From contig NW_003314314.1 of assembly GCF_000143415.4 (NCBI RefSeq), forward strand, positions 1,051,443 to 1,115,442: DNA of 64,000 nucleotides, written 5' to 3'. The translations under genes were made by a program, and so were the position numbers. This DNA comes from Selaginella moellendorffii. Lineage: Eukaryota; Streptophyta; Lycopodiopsida; Selaginellales; Selaginellaceae. The notes under the pieces were generated by a model. That model searched no databases, was not told the DNA's origin, and worked only from the letters and a program-made list of their open reading frames with translations. Each line of letters opens with the position of its first letter. Position 1 is the stretch's first letter. Below are positions 35,269-45,642 of this stretch, in pieces.

Positions 35269-36112
35269 ATCGCAGGATAACGGCGTCTGGATTGATCACT
35301 ATAACATGGCAGTCAAGTGATCATGTAGCTTTGCTTGCACAAAGGATAGATTATATGGCACAGCGCAGGGAAAAGTATGCGTTCATCCTGGGAAAAGTGG
35401 TGTTTTGGAAACTCCCACTTAAAATCTATCTCCGAGGCTCCTGGGCTTCCACGTTAAACCCTGTGGCAATGGATCACGTTTCAAGAGTTCCGTCAACCTC
35501 CCTTTTGTTGGTCACGGTCAAGTTTTTCAATGCGTTGGCCAACTTGACAACACTCCTGCCAAGATCGCCAAAGGATCCGCCTTGTTTGTTTAGGCGCTGC
35601 CGCTCTTGTCCGTCATGGCTTGCAACCCCCAGTTGGCGTGTCCATTCAAGCCATGGATCCAGGCTGAGTGACGCCCGTCTCCAAACCAAATTTTCTATCC
35701 TGGCCGGGAATTGAAAACTCTCTGACATGCTGCTTTCCAAGATTGGGCAATCATTGACAGGAATATATTGGAGCACTCCAATCCAATCGGGTTGCTGGAG
35801 GGAGATGACTTCTCTCCAATCACAACCTTGGCATGTGTTGTTGGGTGTGGTGCCCCACAGAAAAACAACCAAACTCCAGAGCTCAAGGCGGCGTGGAGCG
35901 GGAAATCCACCTCTTTCGACCATGCTGCACAGTGCTATTATGCTACGCTTATTTGCACCTCAATCGCAATCACGCCACACTTGTTCGATCGCTCATGCTC
36001 GCTCCTCCCGAGGCTGGGTAACATGACAAGCAAGGAGGAAAGAAAAAAGAAATGAAACCGCAGACTTGGTCTATGGTTGACTGGTCACCACGGCTTTAGG
36101 GCTCTAAGGAGC

Positions 36113-36282
36113 ATGTTCAAGGGGCGAATGCCGTTCTCCAGCGTGGCCGATGCAAGCGAGGTGACCCAATCAAGGTGGTGGAATTCTGAAATTTCCATGA
36201 CTGCAGGTGCTGGGCGAGCAATCAGGGAGCCTGGCAGTCGGGCTGCTCAACAGGCCCAAGAAGCTCAACTCGCTGAATGAGA
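36113..36282 (+). pseudogene. 3-hydroxyisobutyryl-CoA hydrolase, truncated first exons
   Basis: Begins MFKGRMPFSSVADASE, has the same intron with a CTGCAG acceptor, then [20 protein letters not shown], and breaks off after the LNE codons. The intact gene at 45447 carries an upstream ATG eight codons earlier (MLRRLAPR) that is absent here. Nothing of the remaining gene is present to the right. Confidence 0.85.
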
Positions 36283-36344
36283 CCTAAAGCATACCGGATC
36301 CGTGTATGGACGCCCCTTCCCACTGCCAGGCCTCGGCCTCGATC

Positions 36345-37340
36345 CTCAAACTGAAACCCTCTGTGAAAGCTCTCCTCCACAAGTGTACTGAAACTCTACC
36401 AGATACTCCGGCACTACAAGTGTAGAATCGAACACAAACCATGATCGTTACGCTGGATCCGAGGGGTGGGGTCCATAAAAGTCGAACTGGAAGTCCTTGG
36501 AGTGTCCGGTCCCCGGGATGGCTTCTTGTAGTCAAAGCATACCTTGGTTGCTCAGTTCAGGAGCTTACCGGTATGAATATTTTCGGTCTGGTTGCCGTTT
36601 TTGAGCTCATACTCTTATTGTTCCTGCGGCCAAAAAATGACCTGGCCATTATATTTTCACATGGGTGCCTCATGCTGATTATAATACCTGCAGCCTACGA
36701 ACGTCCGCCAAACCAATAGCGTTTGAAAGTAAAACTGGACCATGACAACCATGATTCGACTGGCCTGGCAAGTAAGGAAATCCTTCTGCAACAATGCACT
36801 GAAACTCATTGGCGAACTGTAGCGTCTCTCCATAAAGAAGATATTCGACATGCTTTTTCCTGGACTTGACAACCTGATCGAAGAAAGTTAGAAAGCTCAG
36901 AAGCCTGCTTTGATTCAGTACCTTCCCCTCAAAGCTCTTTTCCCAGCGGTCCTGAAGGAAACGATTATGTACGCGAATAACCTTCAGAACACGAACACCA
37001 ATGATACCAAACGGAGAATAGTCAAGCAGGGAAAATCTCGAGGTGACTAAACTGTCACAGTTTTTGAACCAGACATCCTTTGGATTCCGATTTCATACGA
37101 ATGTTGCCACCTAAGGAAACAGAGCGGTGTTACTTGCCAAAATTATGTGCCACTCCCACATGAACCAGACACAGAAGCACAAAGCTGTGTCGAGTTCCAC
37201 TTCAGCCAATGTATTACCCGATCAACAACAGCCTTTTCCTTCGCCTTCACGATATGCATATCCTCCCTTAGGGTGTCCAGCCTGCCCATCATATCTGGTT
37301 TTTGAGAGTCGTAACCATGGACTTCATCTGTAGCCACCAA
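36345..37340 (-). pseudogene. PARP-like catalytic domain fragment
   Basis: Minus-strand exonic pieces in order from the right: LDTLREDMHIVKAKEKAV (37260s), then VLKVIRVHNRFLQDRWEKSF (36920-36990), KHVEYLLYGETLQFANEF and IVAEGFPYL (36770-36860), GPHPSDP followed by an in-frame TAA near 36455, and WFVFDSTLVVPEYLVEFQYT (36375-36440). The sequence I/V-x-R-V-x-N-x-x-L-x-x-R-W, then x-L-L-Y-G, then LVVPEYLVEFxY, is the order seen in PARP-type ADP-ribosyltransferase domains, but the usual H-G-T is changed to Y-G-E. The internal stop and lack of an N-terminal region argue for a remnant. The match is by pattern only. Confidence 0.45.
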
Positions 37341-37629
37341 TCCTACCTTTTGGACTGCTCAATACCCAGAAACGACGAGAAAGTTCAAGCCTGCAGAGAT
37401 TAACTAGGATAAAGCTGAAAAGAATGCCAGCTTTATCCCCTTCTTGCATTCTATTATAATGCCAGATTACCAGCAGTGCAAATCTAAGCACAAAGAACAA
37501 TGTTCGACAAAGAAGAAGACGTCATTCCTGTGAAGGGTAAAAGTCCACGAGATGCCAATTCACCCACTGTCACAGCTGCTTATATGCCCTAGCCTAAGAG
37601 AAGTCTTACCTTGTCCTCGCTGCTCCTCT

Positions 37630-38866
37630 CCAGCCACACAATAAGCAGGGAGACATTCACACCGACTTCTACCTGAGATTCCTCGAGTCAGACACGAAAT
37701 AGTTTCACAGCAAAATATAAATCCTCACCGTTTCCAGCTGCTCCAAAAAACCTCTTGGACGATTCTTATTGTCTTCCTCGCTATCAGTTAGATTAAACTG
37801 AATAGCCCCGGAAGTGAACATCCAGTTGAGGAGACCCTGGAGTTCCTTGAATGCTGCAGGATCTACATCATTTGCTGTGCCTGGCCATTTTAGACGTATA
37901 AATTCCCGAAAGAGAGTCAGTAGAAGACAAAGCTGCAAAATACACGTACATAAGCCTGCAGTCGAAAACAGCGAGCGCAACACGTACCTTTGCAGATGTC
38001 TCCATTTGCGGGATGAGCCTTCCGAAAGCATCTATGACGCCACTGAAGGAGAGACCTTTAGAAGCTGCACAAGCAAACATGTCATATATCATTCTCTTAA
38101 ATACCAACCTTGATGAACAATGTCCGAGCTAAAGACGACAATGCCACTGGAATGATGCGATCTTCTAGACCGAACACGACCACAAGCCTCTGTTTATCAC
38201 AGTTTTTCCTTAAGAAAAAAGAGGGAAAGGGCCAAAAAAGAAAAAACTTACGCCGAAGAGGGCGTAGTCGAAGCTTGTACTTCACATCTCTTTAGCGCTT
38301 CGCAAATGAGACGACGACTCCTGTCCAGGTATTCAACGCACCGGGAAGTGTGCGGCATAAAGAACATGTTGATTGGGCCATTCGCGAGTTCTATAACATC
38401 CCTAAGTTTGATTGACTTGTCCAGCTTCTCAACATCCACAGACACTGAAAATTGTATGTATCTGGTTTGCACAAACAGAAACGCATACCTTGGAAGGCCA
38501 AACCACTGTGAACAAGCTGACTGCACTCCGCAGGCAGACCTCGTAACATGCTTGACCTGCAGGTGACTGAAGCAGAAGTGCTGAGTGCTAATGATTGGAT
38601 AGAAAGTCCCTTACCAGTTTCCGCCAGCTGCATCCCAGAATTTAGATTTCGAAGATTAGCTAGCCTTTCCGAGGCACCGGGAAGACAGACAGCAGGGCCT
38701 ACATTACACATGTAAGCGAAAAACAGTTAGTGTGTTCACAAACCCACCATCAGAGACAACGCATAAGCTCTCCATAGTTGCTCTGCACAAGCCAGTAAGT
38801 GTTAAGGTCATACCACTAGTAAATCCGAACCTGATTCGACAAGCAACATGCAAGCTTCTCGCAAAA
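37630..38866 (-). pseudogene. Inverted partial copy of the unrecognised gene at 39.1 kb (left arm)
   Basis: Reverse complement of 39574-40806 at very high identity, including introns. It lacks the first four exons of the plus-strand gene. Relative to that gene it has lost one T in the exon that in the right arm starts GCCCTTGCTGCC, at about 38697, which shifts frame, so it cannot make the same protein. Past 37630 the two arms diverge: here the exon ends WLERSSEDK and splices on, whereas the right arm reads into other sequence. Confidence 0.85.
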
Positions 38867-39081
38867 CCTCACGCCCAAGCACCTGCACCATTTTTCAAAA
38901 TAAGTATATTCACAAAGATTTCTCTGTTTTCCTTCTTACATTCTTAGAGTCCGAGCTGCTGAGTACCCGTGATCATCATGACGGACGACTGCGCGCTTCG
39001 TCGACCTCGCACGCTCGCTCAGCCTAAACCCTAGTTTTAAAACATCCAAGGACAATTTCGGAATAGGGTTTCGGCAAGAGT
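38867..39081. promoter_or_regulatory. Promoter/leader with telo-box in the spacer of the inverted repeat
   Basis: Lies between the two arms, just before the plus-strand start. It contains AAACCCTAG at 39026-39034, the plant telo-box found in promoters of growth-related genes. The whole segment, plus the first coding bases after the start, is repeated at 42205-42655. Confidence 0.5.
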
Positions 39082-41017
39082 GATGATGTACAGCGCGACA
39101 CCGACCCAGGAGAGGAACTGGCAGGAGCTGGTTGCTAAGGCCGTGAACTGGGAGGATTTGAGCGCCGCTCTGACATCCTGGAATGACGGCTTTAAGGTAC
39201 TTTTTTTTTATTTATCAATTTGACAAAGCTTTTGCCCACAGTGGGATCCTTCGCTCCGTGCATTCAGATTATTGAAGGTCTGTCCTGATGAGTATTTTTT
39301 TTTTCCCTTTTTTGGATTAATATTTTTCTCGTCAACCCAGCTTCTCGCGGATGACTTTACGTTTCATGTGTTTGACCGGTCTTTTATCACTTTTGATGAG
39401 CTGCTCCGACACAGTAAGTCAATTGGATGAATGTCAGCTTTTTATTTGTGTTCTTGATGCAGGCACTACAAATGCTGAAATTGCCACAACCGTCCTTCGT
39501 TTTCTCCTGCATGCATGTTCGGCTGTTTACTATGACTTAACATCTGAGACTTTTGATGTGCTAAATGGGTTCTGCGAGAAGCTTGCATATCGCTTCTCGA
39601 ATCAGGTTCGGATTTACTAGTGGTATGACCTTAACACTTACTGACTTGTGCACAGCAACTATGGAGAGCTTACGCGTTGTCTCTGATGGTGGGTTTGTGA
39701 ACACACTAACTGTTTTTCGCTTACATGTGTGATGTAGGCCCTTGCTGCCCGTCTTCCTGGTGCCTCGGAAAGGCTAGCTAATCTTCGAAATCTAAATTCT
39801 GGGATGCAGCTGGCGGAAACTGGTAAGGGACTTTCTATCCAATCATTAGCACTCAGCACTTCTGCTTCAGTCACCTGCAGGTCAAGTATGTTTCGAGGTC
39901 TACCTGCGGAGTGCAGTCAGCTTGTTCACAGTGGTTTGGCCTTCCAAGGTATGCGTTTCTGTTTATGCAAACCAGATACATACAATTTTCAGTGTCTGTG
40001 GATGTTGAGAAGCTGGACAAGTCAATCAAACTTAGGGATGTTATAGAACTCGCGAATGGCCCAATCAACATGTTCTTTATGCCGCACACTTCCCGGTGCG
40101 TTGAATACCTGGACAGGAGTCTTCGTCTCATTTGCGAAGCGCTAAAGAGATGTGAAGGTACAAGGTTCGACTACGCCCTCTTCGGCGTAAGTTTTTTCTT
40201 TTTTGGCCCTTTCCCTCTTCTTAAGGAAAAACTGTGATAAACAGAGGCTTGTGGTCGTGTTCGGTCTAGAAGATCGCATCATTCCAGTGGCATTGTCGTC
40301 TTTAGCTCGGACATTGTTCATCGAGGTTGGTATTTAAGAGAATGATATATGACATGTTTGCTTGTGCAGCTTCTAAAGAGTCTCTCCTTCAGTGGCGTCA
40401 TAGATGTCTTCGGAAGGCTCATCCCGCAAATGGAGACATCTGCAAAGGTACGTGTTGTGCTCGCTGTTTTCGACTGCAGGCTTATGTACGTGTATTTTGC
40501 AGTTTTGTCTTCTGCTGACTCTCTTTCGGGAATTTATACGTCTAAAATGGCCAGGCACAGCAAATGATGTAGATCCTGCAGCATTCAAGGAACTCCAGGG
40601 TCTCCTCAACTGGATGTTCACTTCCGGGGCTCTTCAGTTTAATCCAACTGATAGTGAGGAAGACGATAAGAATCGTACAAGAGGTTTTTTGGAGCAGCTG
40701 GAAACGGTGAGGATTTATATTTTGCTGTGAAACTATTTCGTGTCTGACTCGAGGAATCTCAGGTAGAAGTCGGTGTGAATGTCTACCTGCTTATTGTGTG
40801 GCTGGAAGTGAAGGCTGGGACTGATTATTGCGGCTTGCTTGCCACTACTGAAAAAGTACGCAACTCATGGTTGAAACCTTTGCTGGAGCAGGAAGTCGAG
40901 ATCACAGAACCGCTCTTTAACAATTACCTTACGGTGGCACGATCGGTAATAGAGTATGCTTTGCTCGTAAACAGCGACCCTCAGATCGTCATAGAGGAAG
41001 GCCTCCTACCCTGCTAA
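39082..41017 (+). CDS. Unrecognised alpha-helical protein, possibly with a chimeric C-terminus
   Basis: Multi-exon gene that I do not recognise. It starts MMYSATPTQERNWQELVAKA. Exons read in frame: WDPSLRAFRLLK, LLADDFTFHVFDRSFITF, TTNAEIATTVLRFLLHACSA, QLWRAYALSLM, ALAARLPGASERLANLRN, SVDVEKLDKSIKLRDVIE, RLVVVFGLEDRIIPVALS, LLLTLFREFIRLKWPG, and VEVGVNVYLLIVWLE. It is helical throughout, without signal peptide or clear catalytic motif. From 40807 the frame continues as VKAGTDYCGLLATTEKVRN to PQIVIEEGLLPC, and 40806 is exactly where homology to the inverted copy stops, so this tail may have come from elsewhere. The helical tail vaguely recalls terpene-synthase alpha domains, a weak impression. 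It could be the parent gene or itself broken. Confidence 0.55.
39574..40806 (+). repeat. Inverted repeat, right arm (pair of 37630-38866)
   Basis: About 1233 bases matching the reverse complement of the left arm base for base over long stretches, introns included, with only scattered substitutions and a few single-base indels. The spacer is about 707 bases. Near-identity in introns points to a recent event. Confidence 0.92.
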
Positions 41018-41439
41018 TGATTCTGTGCACTCACGGAAGAAACAGAGGTGGGAGTCACTTTATAATTTATTAATTTATTTATCACCGGAAATATTTGCTG
41101 TTTATATATCAGGCTCATTTGTTGTTTCGGACTCTCTGTGATGCTTGCAGAAATTATTCAGCTTGTTATGGCATACAAAAAAAAAGCTTTTAGCTCCAAC
41201 CTCAGTAGATCTGCGTTACTAGTAGTAGTAGCTTCTCTACAGGGTCTCGTAGCGCGCTGAAGTAAGTTTCTGCACGAGGCCACGACATTAAAACTGTGGA
41301 ACTTTGGAACTTTCTAAGAGGACTTAGAAAGCAGTACCTCTTTAAGTAGACCTCCTCCTCCTCCTCACCCTGTCGGACACAGCCCGCTTACAAGTTATTG
41401 TAGAAACATAGAACAGACACTCCATTAATGTTGGAGATG

Positions 41440-42075
41440 CTGAAGTTCTCGCAGGTGCCCCCAAAACGTGGTCATGATATGGGATCCCATCCGAGACGTG
41501 ATATACGTCTCCATTCCCAGAAACCAAGTGATGTCAATATGCCAATATCAAGATCATTGTCTACCATGTAGCCACAGATTTGGGAGAATACGTTCTTGTT
41601 CCCAATAGCATCCTTTTGAGTTGACCCGGCGAGACTGATTTTCGAAAATGCGTACTCGTAAGCACCTGTTATAGCTGGGTTACGATTTTAAAGACAGCCA
41701 AAAAGAACACCTGAGGCCGAGTTGAAAAACATGACGTATGAAGATGTATCTAGCCACTCACTGCTCAATCGCAGGGACCAGAAAAATATTTTATGATCGC
41801 TCCAATTTTCCTTCAGTGTATCCTCGATCATCATATAATTGATTGGATCAAGCAAGCCCATAAAAAGCCTAGAATCAGGACAAAAACAAGTGAAACAATT
41901 ACATTTGACACAAGAAAGCAATTACCTCTGAGAATCCGCTTCACATGAAGCGACAATGGCCTGGTTACGAGAATGAGGCTCATGCATGAACCGAGGCTCG
42001 ACTTATCCCCATCGGTCCATTGTGCGGGACACCTCCTTCTCAAAGCCACGCCACTTCTTAATATTTTTCTTGTGG
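41440..42075 (-). pseudogene. Unrecognised coding remnant with internal stop
   Basis: Three minus-strand exon-like pieces splice cleanly: RFMHEPHSRNQAIVASCEAD (about 41940-42000), LFMGLLDPINYMMIEDTLKE with FFWSLRLSSEWLDTSSYVMF (about 41705-41870), and GAYEYAFSKISLAGSTQKDA with ICGYMVDNDLDIGILTSLGF (about 41475-41665). An in-frame TAA follows KKWRGFEKEVSRTMDRW near 42005. Clean donors and acceptors show a former gene; the family is not known to me. Confidence 0.45.
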
Positions 42076-42204
42076 CAGTGTATGATATGCATGAAGATTG
42101 CTCGATCCCAACATTTCTGTTGCTAGAAATGGTGCATATGGATGCGATTTGAGGAGTTGCATTCGAGGAATTTTGCAACCGTTGAGATGTTGTTATATGC
42201 CCAC

Positions 42205-42655
42205 TGCAGCACCTGCAACATTTTTCAAAATAAGTATTCACAGAGATTTCTCTGTTTTCCTTCTTACATTCTTGTTGCTGCTGCTGAGTACCCGTGCATG
42301 ACGGATGACTGCACGCTTCGTCGATCTCGCACACTGTCGCGTCCTAAACCTCGCTCAGCCTAAACCCTAGTTTTAAAACACGGTGTAACGTGTTTAATAA
42401 GGACCGACTTTCCATTCAAGCAAAAAAACCAGATAAATCAAAAGAGATTAAAACATTCTACACGCTCACATCCAGCACTCTTCCCATACCAAGAACCCTT
42501 ACTCACCCACTTACCACGTCAGCACTCGATTTAGGGCTCGACCAAACTGGACAGCCCATTACAACGCAAAACAGTTTCAGAATAGGGCAAAGCAAGAGCG
42601 ATGGAGAGGAACTGACAGGAGCTGGTTGCTAAGGCCGTGAACTGGGAGGATTTAC
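42205..42655 (+). repeat. Further copy of the 38.87-39.17 kb promoter and first coding bases
   Basis: Repeats the segment from CACCTGCA(A/C)CATTTTTCAAAATAA through the telo-box (42362-42370) to GAGCTGGTTGCTAAGGCCGTG and GGGAGGATTT, with an insertion of roughly 190 bases between about 42382 and 42575. Only the first coding bases of the gene follow; homology then ends and no other exon is present. Confidence 0.85.
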
Positions 42656-43014
42656 ATTATTCTTCACGGCCAAATCTGAATGTGGATATATGGCCACGGT
42701 ATCGGAGTCGCTCCACAACTCATCGGATCGAGGCTTTCCAGTAGCTTTCTTGCGAGGTTCCTGTAGATGATAGCTTACGAGTCCAACATGTCTTTGCACG
42801 TCGAGCTGAGCCCCGTATTTGAGGCATCACACAGAAGAACCAACAGAGTATTTTGTAGAAGTATTGAGTCTGTGTGTGTTTTCTTATCTTTCGTAGATGC
42901 AGACACCTACATATGGGAGACAACCAAGAGTTGGCTCCATACACAACAAAAACAGTCTAATTTGATCATGGCTACCAAGGAGAAAGCCTCCACGAGTCAG
43001 GTTCGACGATGGAG

Positions 43015-44535
43015 ATAATCAACGATCTCGGGCTGGATGGTCTGACCTTCCTCATCGCCACAGTCCTGCTGTCAAAGCTTTCTGTCTTGTAAATGTTGAA
43101 AGTTAACTGATGAGATTTTGCAAGCTTCTGTTCATGTGTTTCAGATTCTGGGATTTCTCTTGTCTGGCGTACTTGAATCAACTAGGATTGATATGTGTAA
43201 CAGATTTTAAAGTTTTATCTGAACTAGGTATACTTTTCCTTCCCTTGCACGCTTGAAAGCTTTGGCCAAATATGCGTTTAGAATGGGATTCGCACGGGTA
43301 TGTGAATTTAAGAACAATGCCAATTGTCACTCATTGTTTATGTCAGGTACTTCTTTCAACTGTTGCCTTCACAGCGTTTGAGCTTCCACCTAATGGAGCT
43401 TAGGAAAATCTTGGAATTTTTCTTTCATTCACGACCTGACCTTGTAAGTATATTTGAATAATGCTTTGCTACTTGACAATCTATTCTTTCGCTTGCAGGT
43501 TAATATTCGGACTGTAAATGAAGGTGTAGTTATTGGAGCAGGATTATCATTGTCCTCTTCTGTATTCGTTTTGCAGGTAATCATCTCACTAGTTTTCAAC
43601 TTGATGTAATTCGTTGAGTCTTCAGCTGAGAAGGGGGAACTTCCAACTCGATTTGGTTCTGCAACGCTAGGAATTCTTCTTTTCCAGGTCTATTGTTCTA
43701 GTTGATTATATTGAACTTCTGAATTTGTGTTTTTCAGGATATTGCCATGGTTGTTTTACCTATATGATGAAATGTATATACATTTCCTTTGCATTTTGCT
43801 GCAGGCATTTAGACAGTTGGGCTTCCCTATGATATGGATCTAGGCCTCTGGTACTTCAAGCGGCTGGCGTGCAAAAACCCAAGGCAGTGACGGTGATGTA
43901 CACTATCAGGAAAAGAGAGTTGAGCTGTTGAGACTGGCATTTCCGCAGGTTTTCGTTTATATTATCTTAGAACAGGATTCTATCATAACTGTGTATATTG
44001 CTGCACAGATTCCTATATATGCAAGAGCTCAGGGCTTGGGACACTTGCCTCAGCTGAAAGCGGCTGGTGCAACGGATGCTATTCTGGAAACTGCCGAGGT
44101 ATCATTCCATTTAGCTGGTTGGTTTCAGAATCGTGATGGGTTATGAATTTGCAGACAAGCGTGGAGCTTGGTTCTGTTCTCCTGCGTGGTCTTGGCGTCA
44201 TGGCCGATGATGTCAACTTCCTAACCCGCGTAATGCGTGAGTCGCTCGAAGTCCAGGCACAGGTGGCAATAGAGAGCAAAAACGCAGGAGAGTTTGATAA
44301 AGCCTTTTCAGGTATGATTTATCAGATTTAAGAGCTCGATCCTCATAAATAGGGTGGAGAAGGTGAGAATTTCAAAGGATTCAAAAGATCAAAAGCATCT
44401 GGATGGTTTATCCTCATCAGATGATGGTAACGGCAGTGGTAGCCTTCAAGATGATCAGCAGGGAAAACCTGAGAAACGAGATGAAACTGTATCATACTCA
44501 GTTTTACCAAGTGGCAAAGAGACTCCATAGAAACA
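43015..44535 (+). pseudogene. KEA3-type K+/H+ antiporter pseudogene
   Basis: Exon remnants in the right order: LGLDGLTFLIATVL (43025), FTAFELPPNGA followed by a stop and frame change (43370-43400), KILEFFFHSRPDL (43410), VNIRTVNEGVVIGAGLSLSS (43500-43560), EKGELPTRFGSATLGILL (43630-43680), DIAMVVLP then two stops (43740-43770), VLQAAGVQKPKAVTVMYT (43853-43910), RLAFPQ, IPIYARAQGLGHLPQLKAAG and ATDAILETAE (44010-44100), then ELGSVLLRGLGVMADDVNFL. These are the transmembrane and TrkA-N (RCK) parts of a plastid KEA3-like antiporter. Frameshifts and stops are confined to the first half; the RCK exons are still open. Confidence 0.85.
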
Positions 44536-44560
44536 TTTTGGAAATGACCTCTAAAGGAAT

Positions 44561-45642
44561 GAGCATGACATGGAACAAATCTTGATTGCACTCCATTGAT
44601 CTAGATCACCAGTCACTAATTCTTTTCTGCTCTCGGCCGAGACTAGCTACAAGCATATACTCGCTCGATCACAAAGACCCGGCTCAAGCCTTGACTGGTA
44701 TTTATAATCGCAGGGTAACGGCGTCTGGATCACTATAACATGGCAGTCAAGTGATCATGTAGCTTTGCTTGCAAGGATAGCACAACGCAGGGAAAAGTAT
44801 GCGTTCATCCTGGGAAAAGTGGTGTTTTAGAAACTCCCACTTAAAATTATCTCCGAGGCTCCTGGGCTTCCATGTTAAACCCTGTGGCAATGGATCACGT
44901 TTCAAGAGTTCCGTCGACCTCCTTTTGTTGGTCATGGTCAAGTTTTTCAATGCGTTGGCCAACTTGACAACACTCCTGCCAAGATCGCCAAAGGATCCGC
45001 CTTGTTTGTTTAGGCGCTGCCGCTCTTGTCCCTCATGGCTTGCTTACCCCAGTTGGCGTGTCCATTCAAGCCATGGTCCAAACCAAATTTTCTATCCTGG
45101 CCGGGAATTGAAAACTCGCCTTCCAAGATTGGGCAATCATTGACAGGAATATCTTAGAGCACTCCAATCCAATCGGGTTGCTGGAGGGAGATTACCTTGG
45201 CATGTGTTGTTGGGTGTGGTGCCCCACAGAGAAACAACCAAACTCCCGAGCCCAAGGCGGCGCTGCAACAATGCTATTATGCTAGGCTTATTTGCACCTC
45301 AATCGCAATCACGCCACACTTGCTCGATCGCTCATGCTCGCTCCTCCCGAGGCTAGGTAACATGAGGAAAGAAAAAAGAAATGAAACCGCTGACTTGGTC
45401 TACGACGGGCCTTGGTTGACTGGTCAGCACGGCTTTAGGGCTCTAGATGTTGAGGCGTCTTGCGCCTAGGAGCATGTTCAAGGGGCGAATGCCGTCCTCC
45501 AGCGCGGCCGATGCAAGCGAGGTGATCCAATCAAGGTGGTGGAATTCTGAAATTTCCTTGACTGCAGGTGCTGGGCGAGCAATCAGGGAGCGTGGCAGTC
45601 GGGCTGCTCAACAGGCCCAACAAGCTCAACTCGTTGAATGAG
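44561..45642. repeat. Direct-repeat block, right copy (pair of 35063-36282)
   Basis: Starts with the P450 fragment GAGCATGACATGGAACAAATC and its ATG region, with 58 bases of P450 coding sequence deleted between GATTG and CACTCCATTG, continues through the P450 promoter and TATA box, and runs into the intact hydrolase gene. It carries several small deletions relative to the left copy. Confidence 0.9.

Larger units (their letters stand above)
35063..36282. repeat. Direct-repeat block, left copy (P450 start, promoter, hydrolase start)
   Basis: Matches 44561-45642 in the same orientation. The left boundary lies inside CYP78A coding sequence (GAGCATGACATG) and the right boundary inside the hydrolase second exon (GCTCAACTCGCTGAATGAGA). 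This copy keeps the P450 intact and cuts the hydrolase short. Small indels distinguish the copies, for example 58 bases at about 35091-35148 that are missing from the right copy. Confidence 0.9.
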
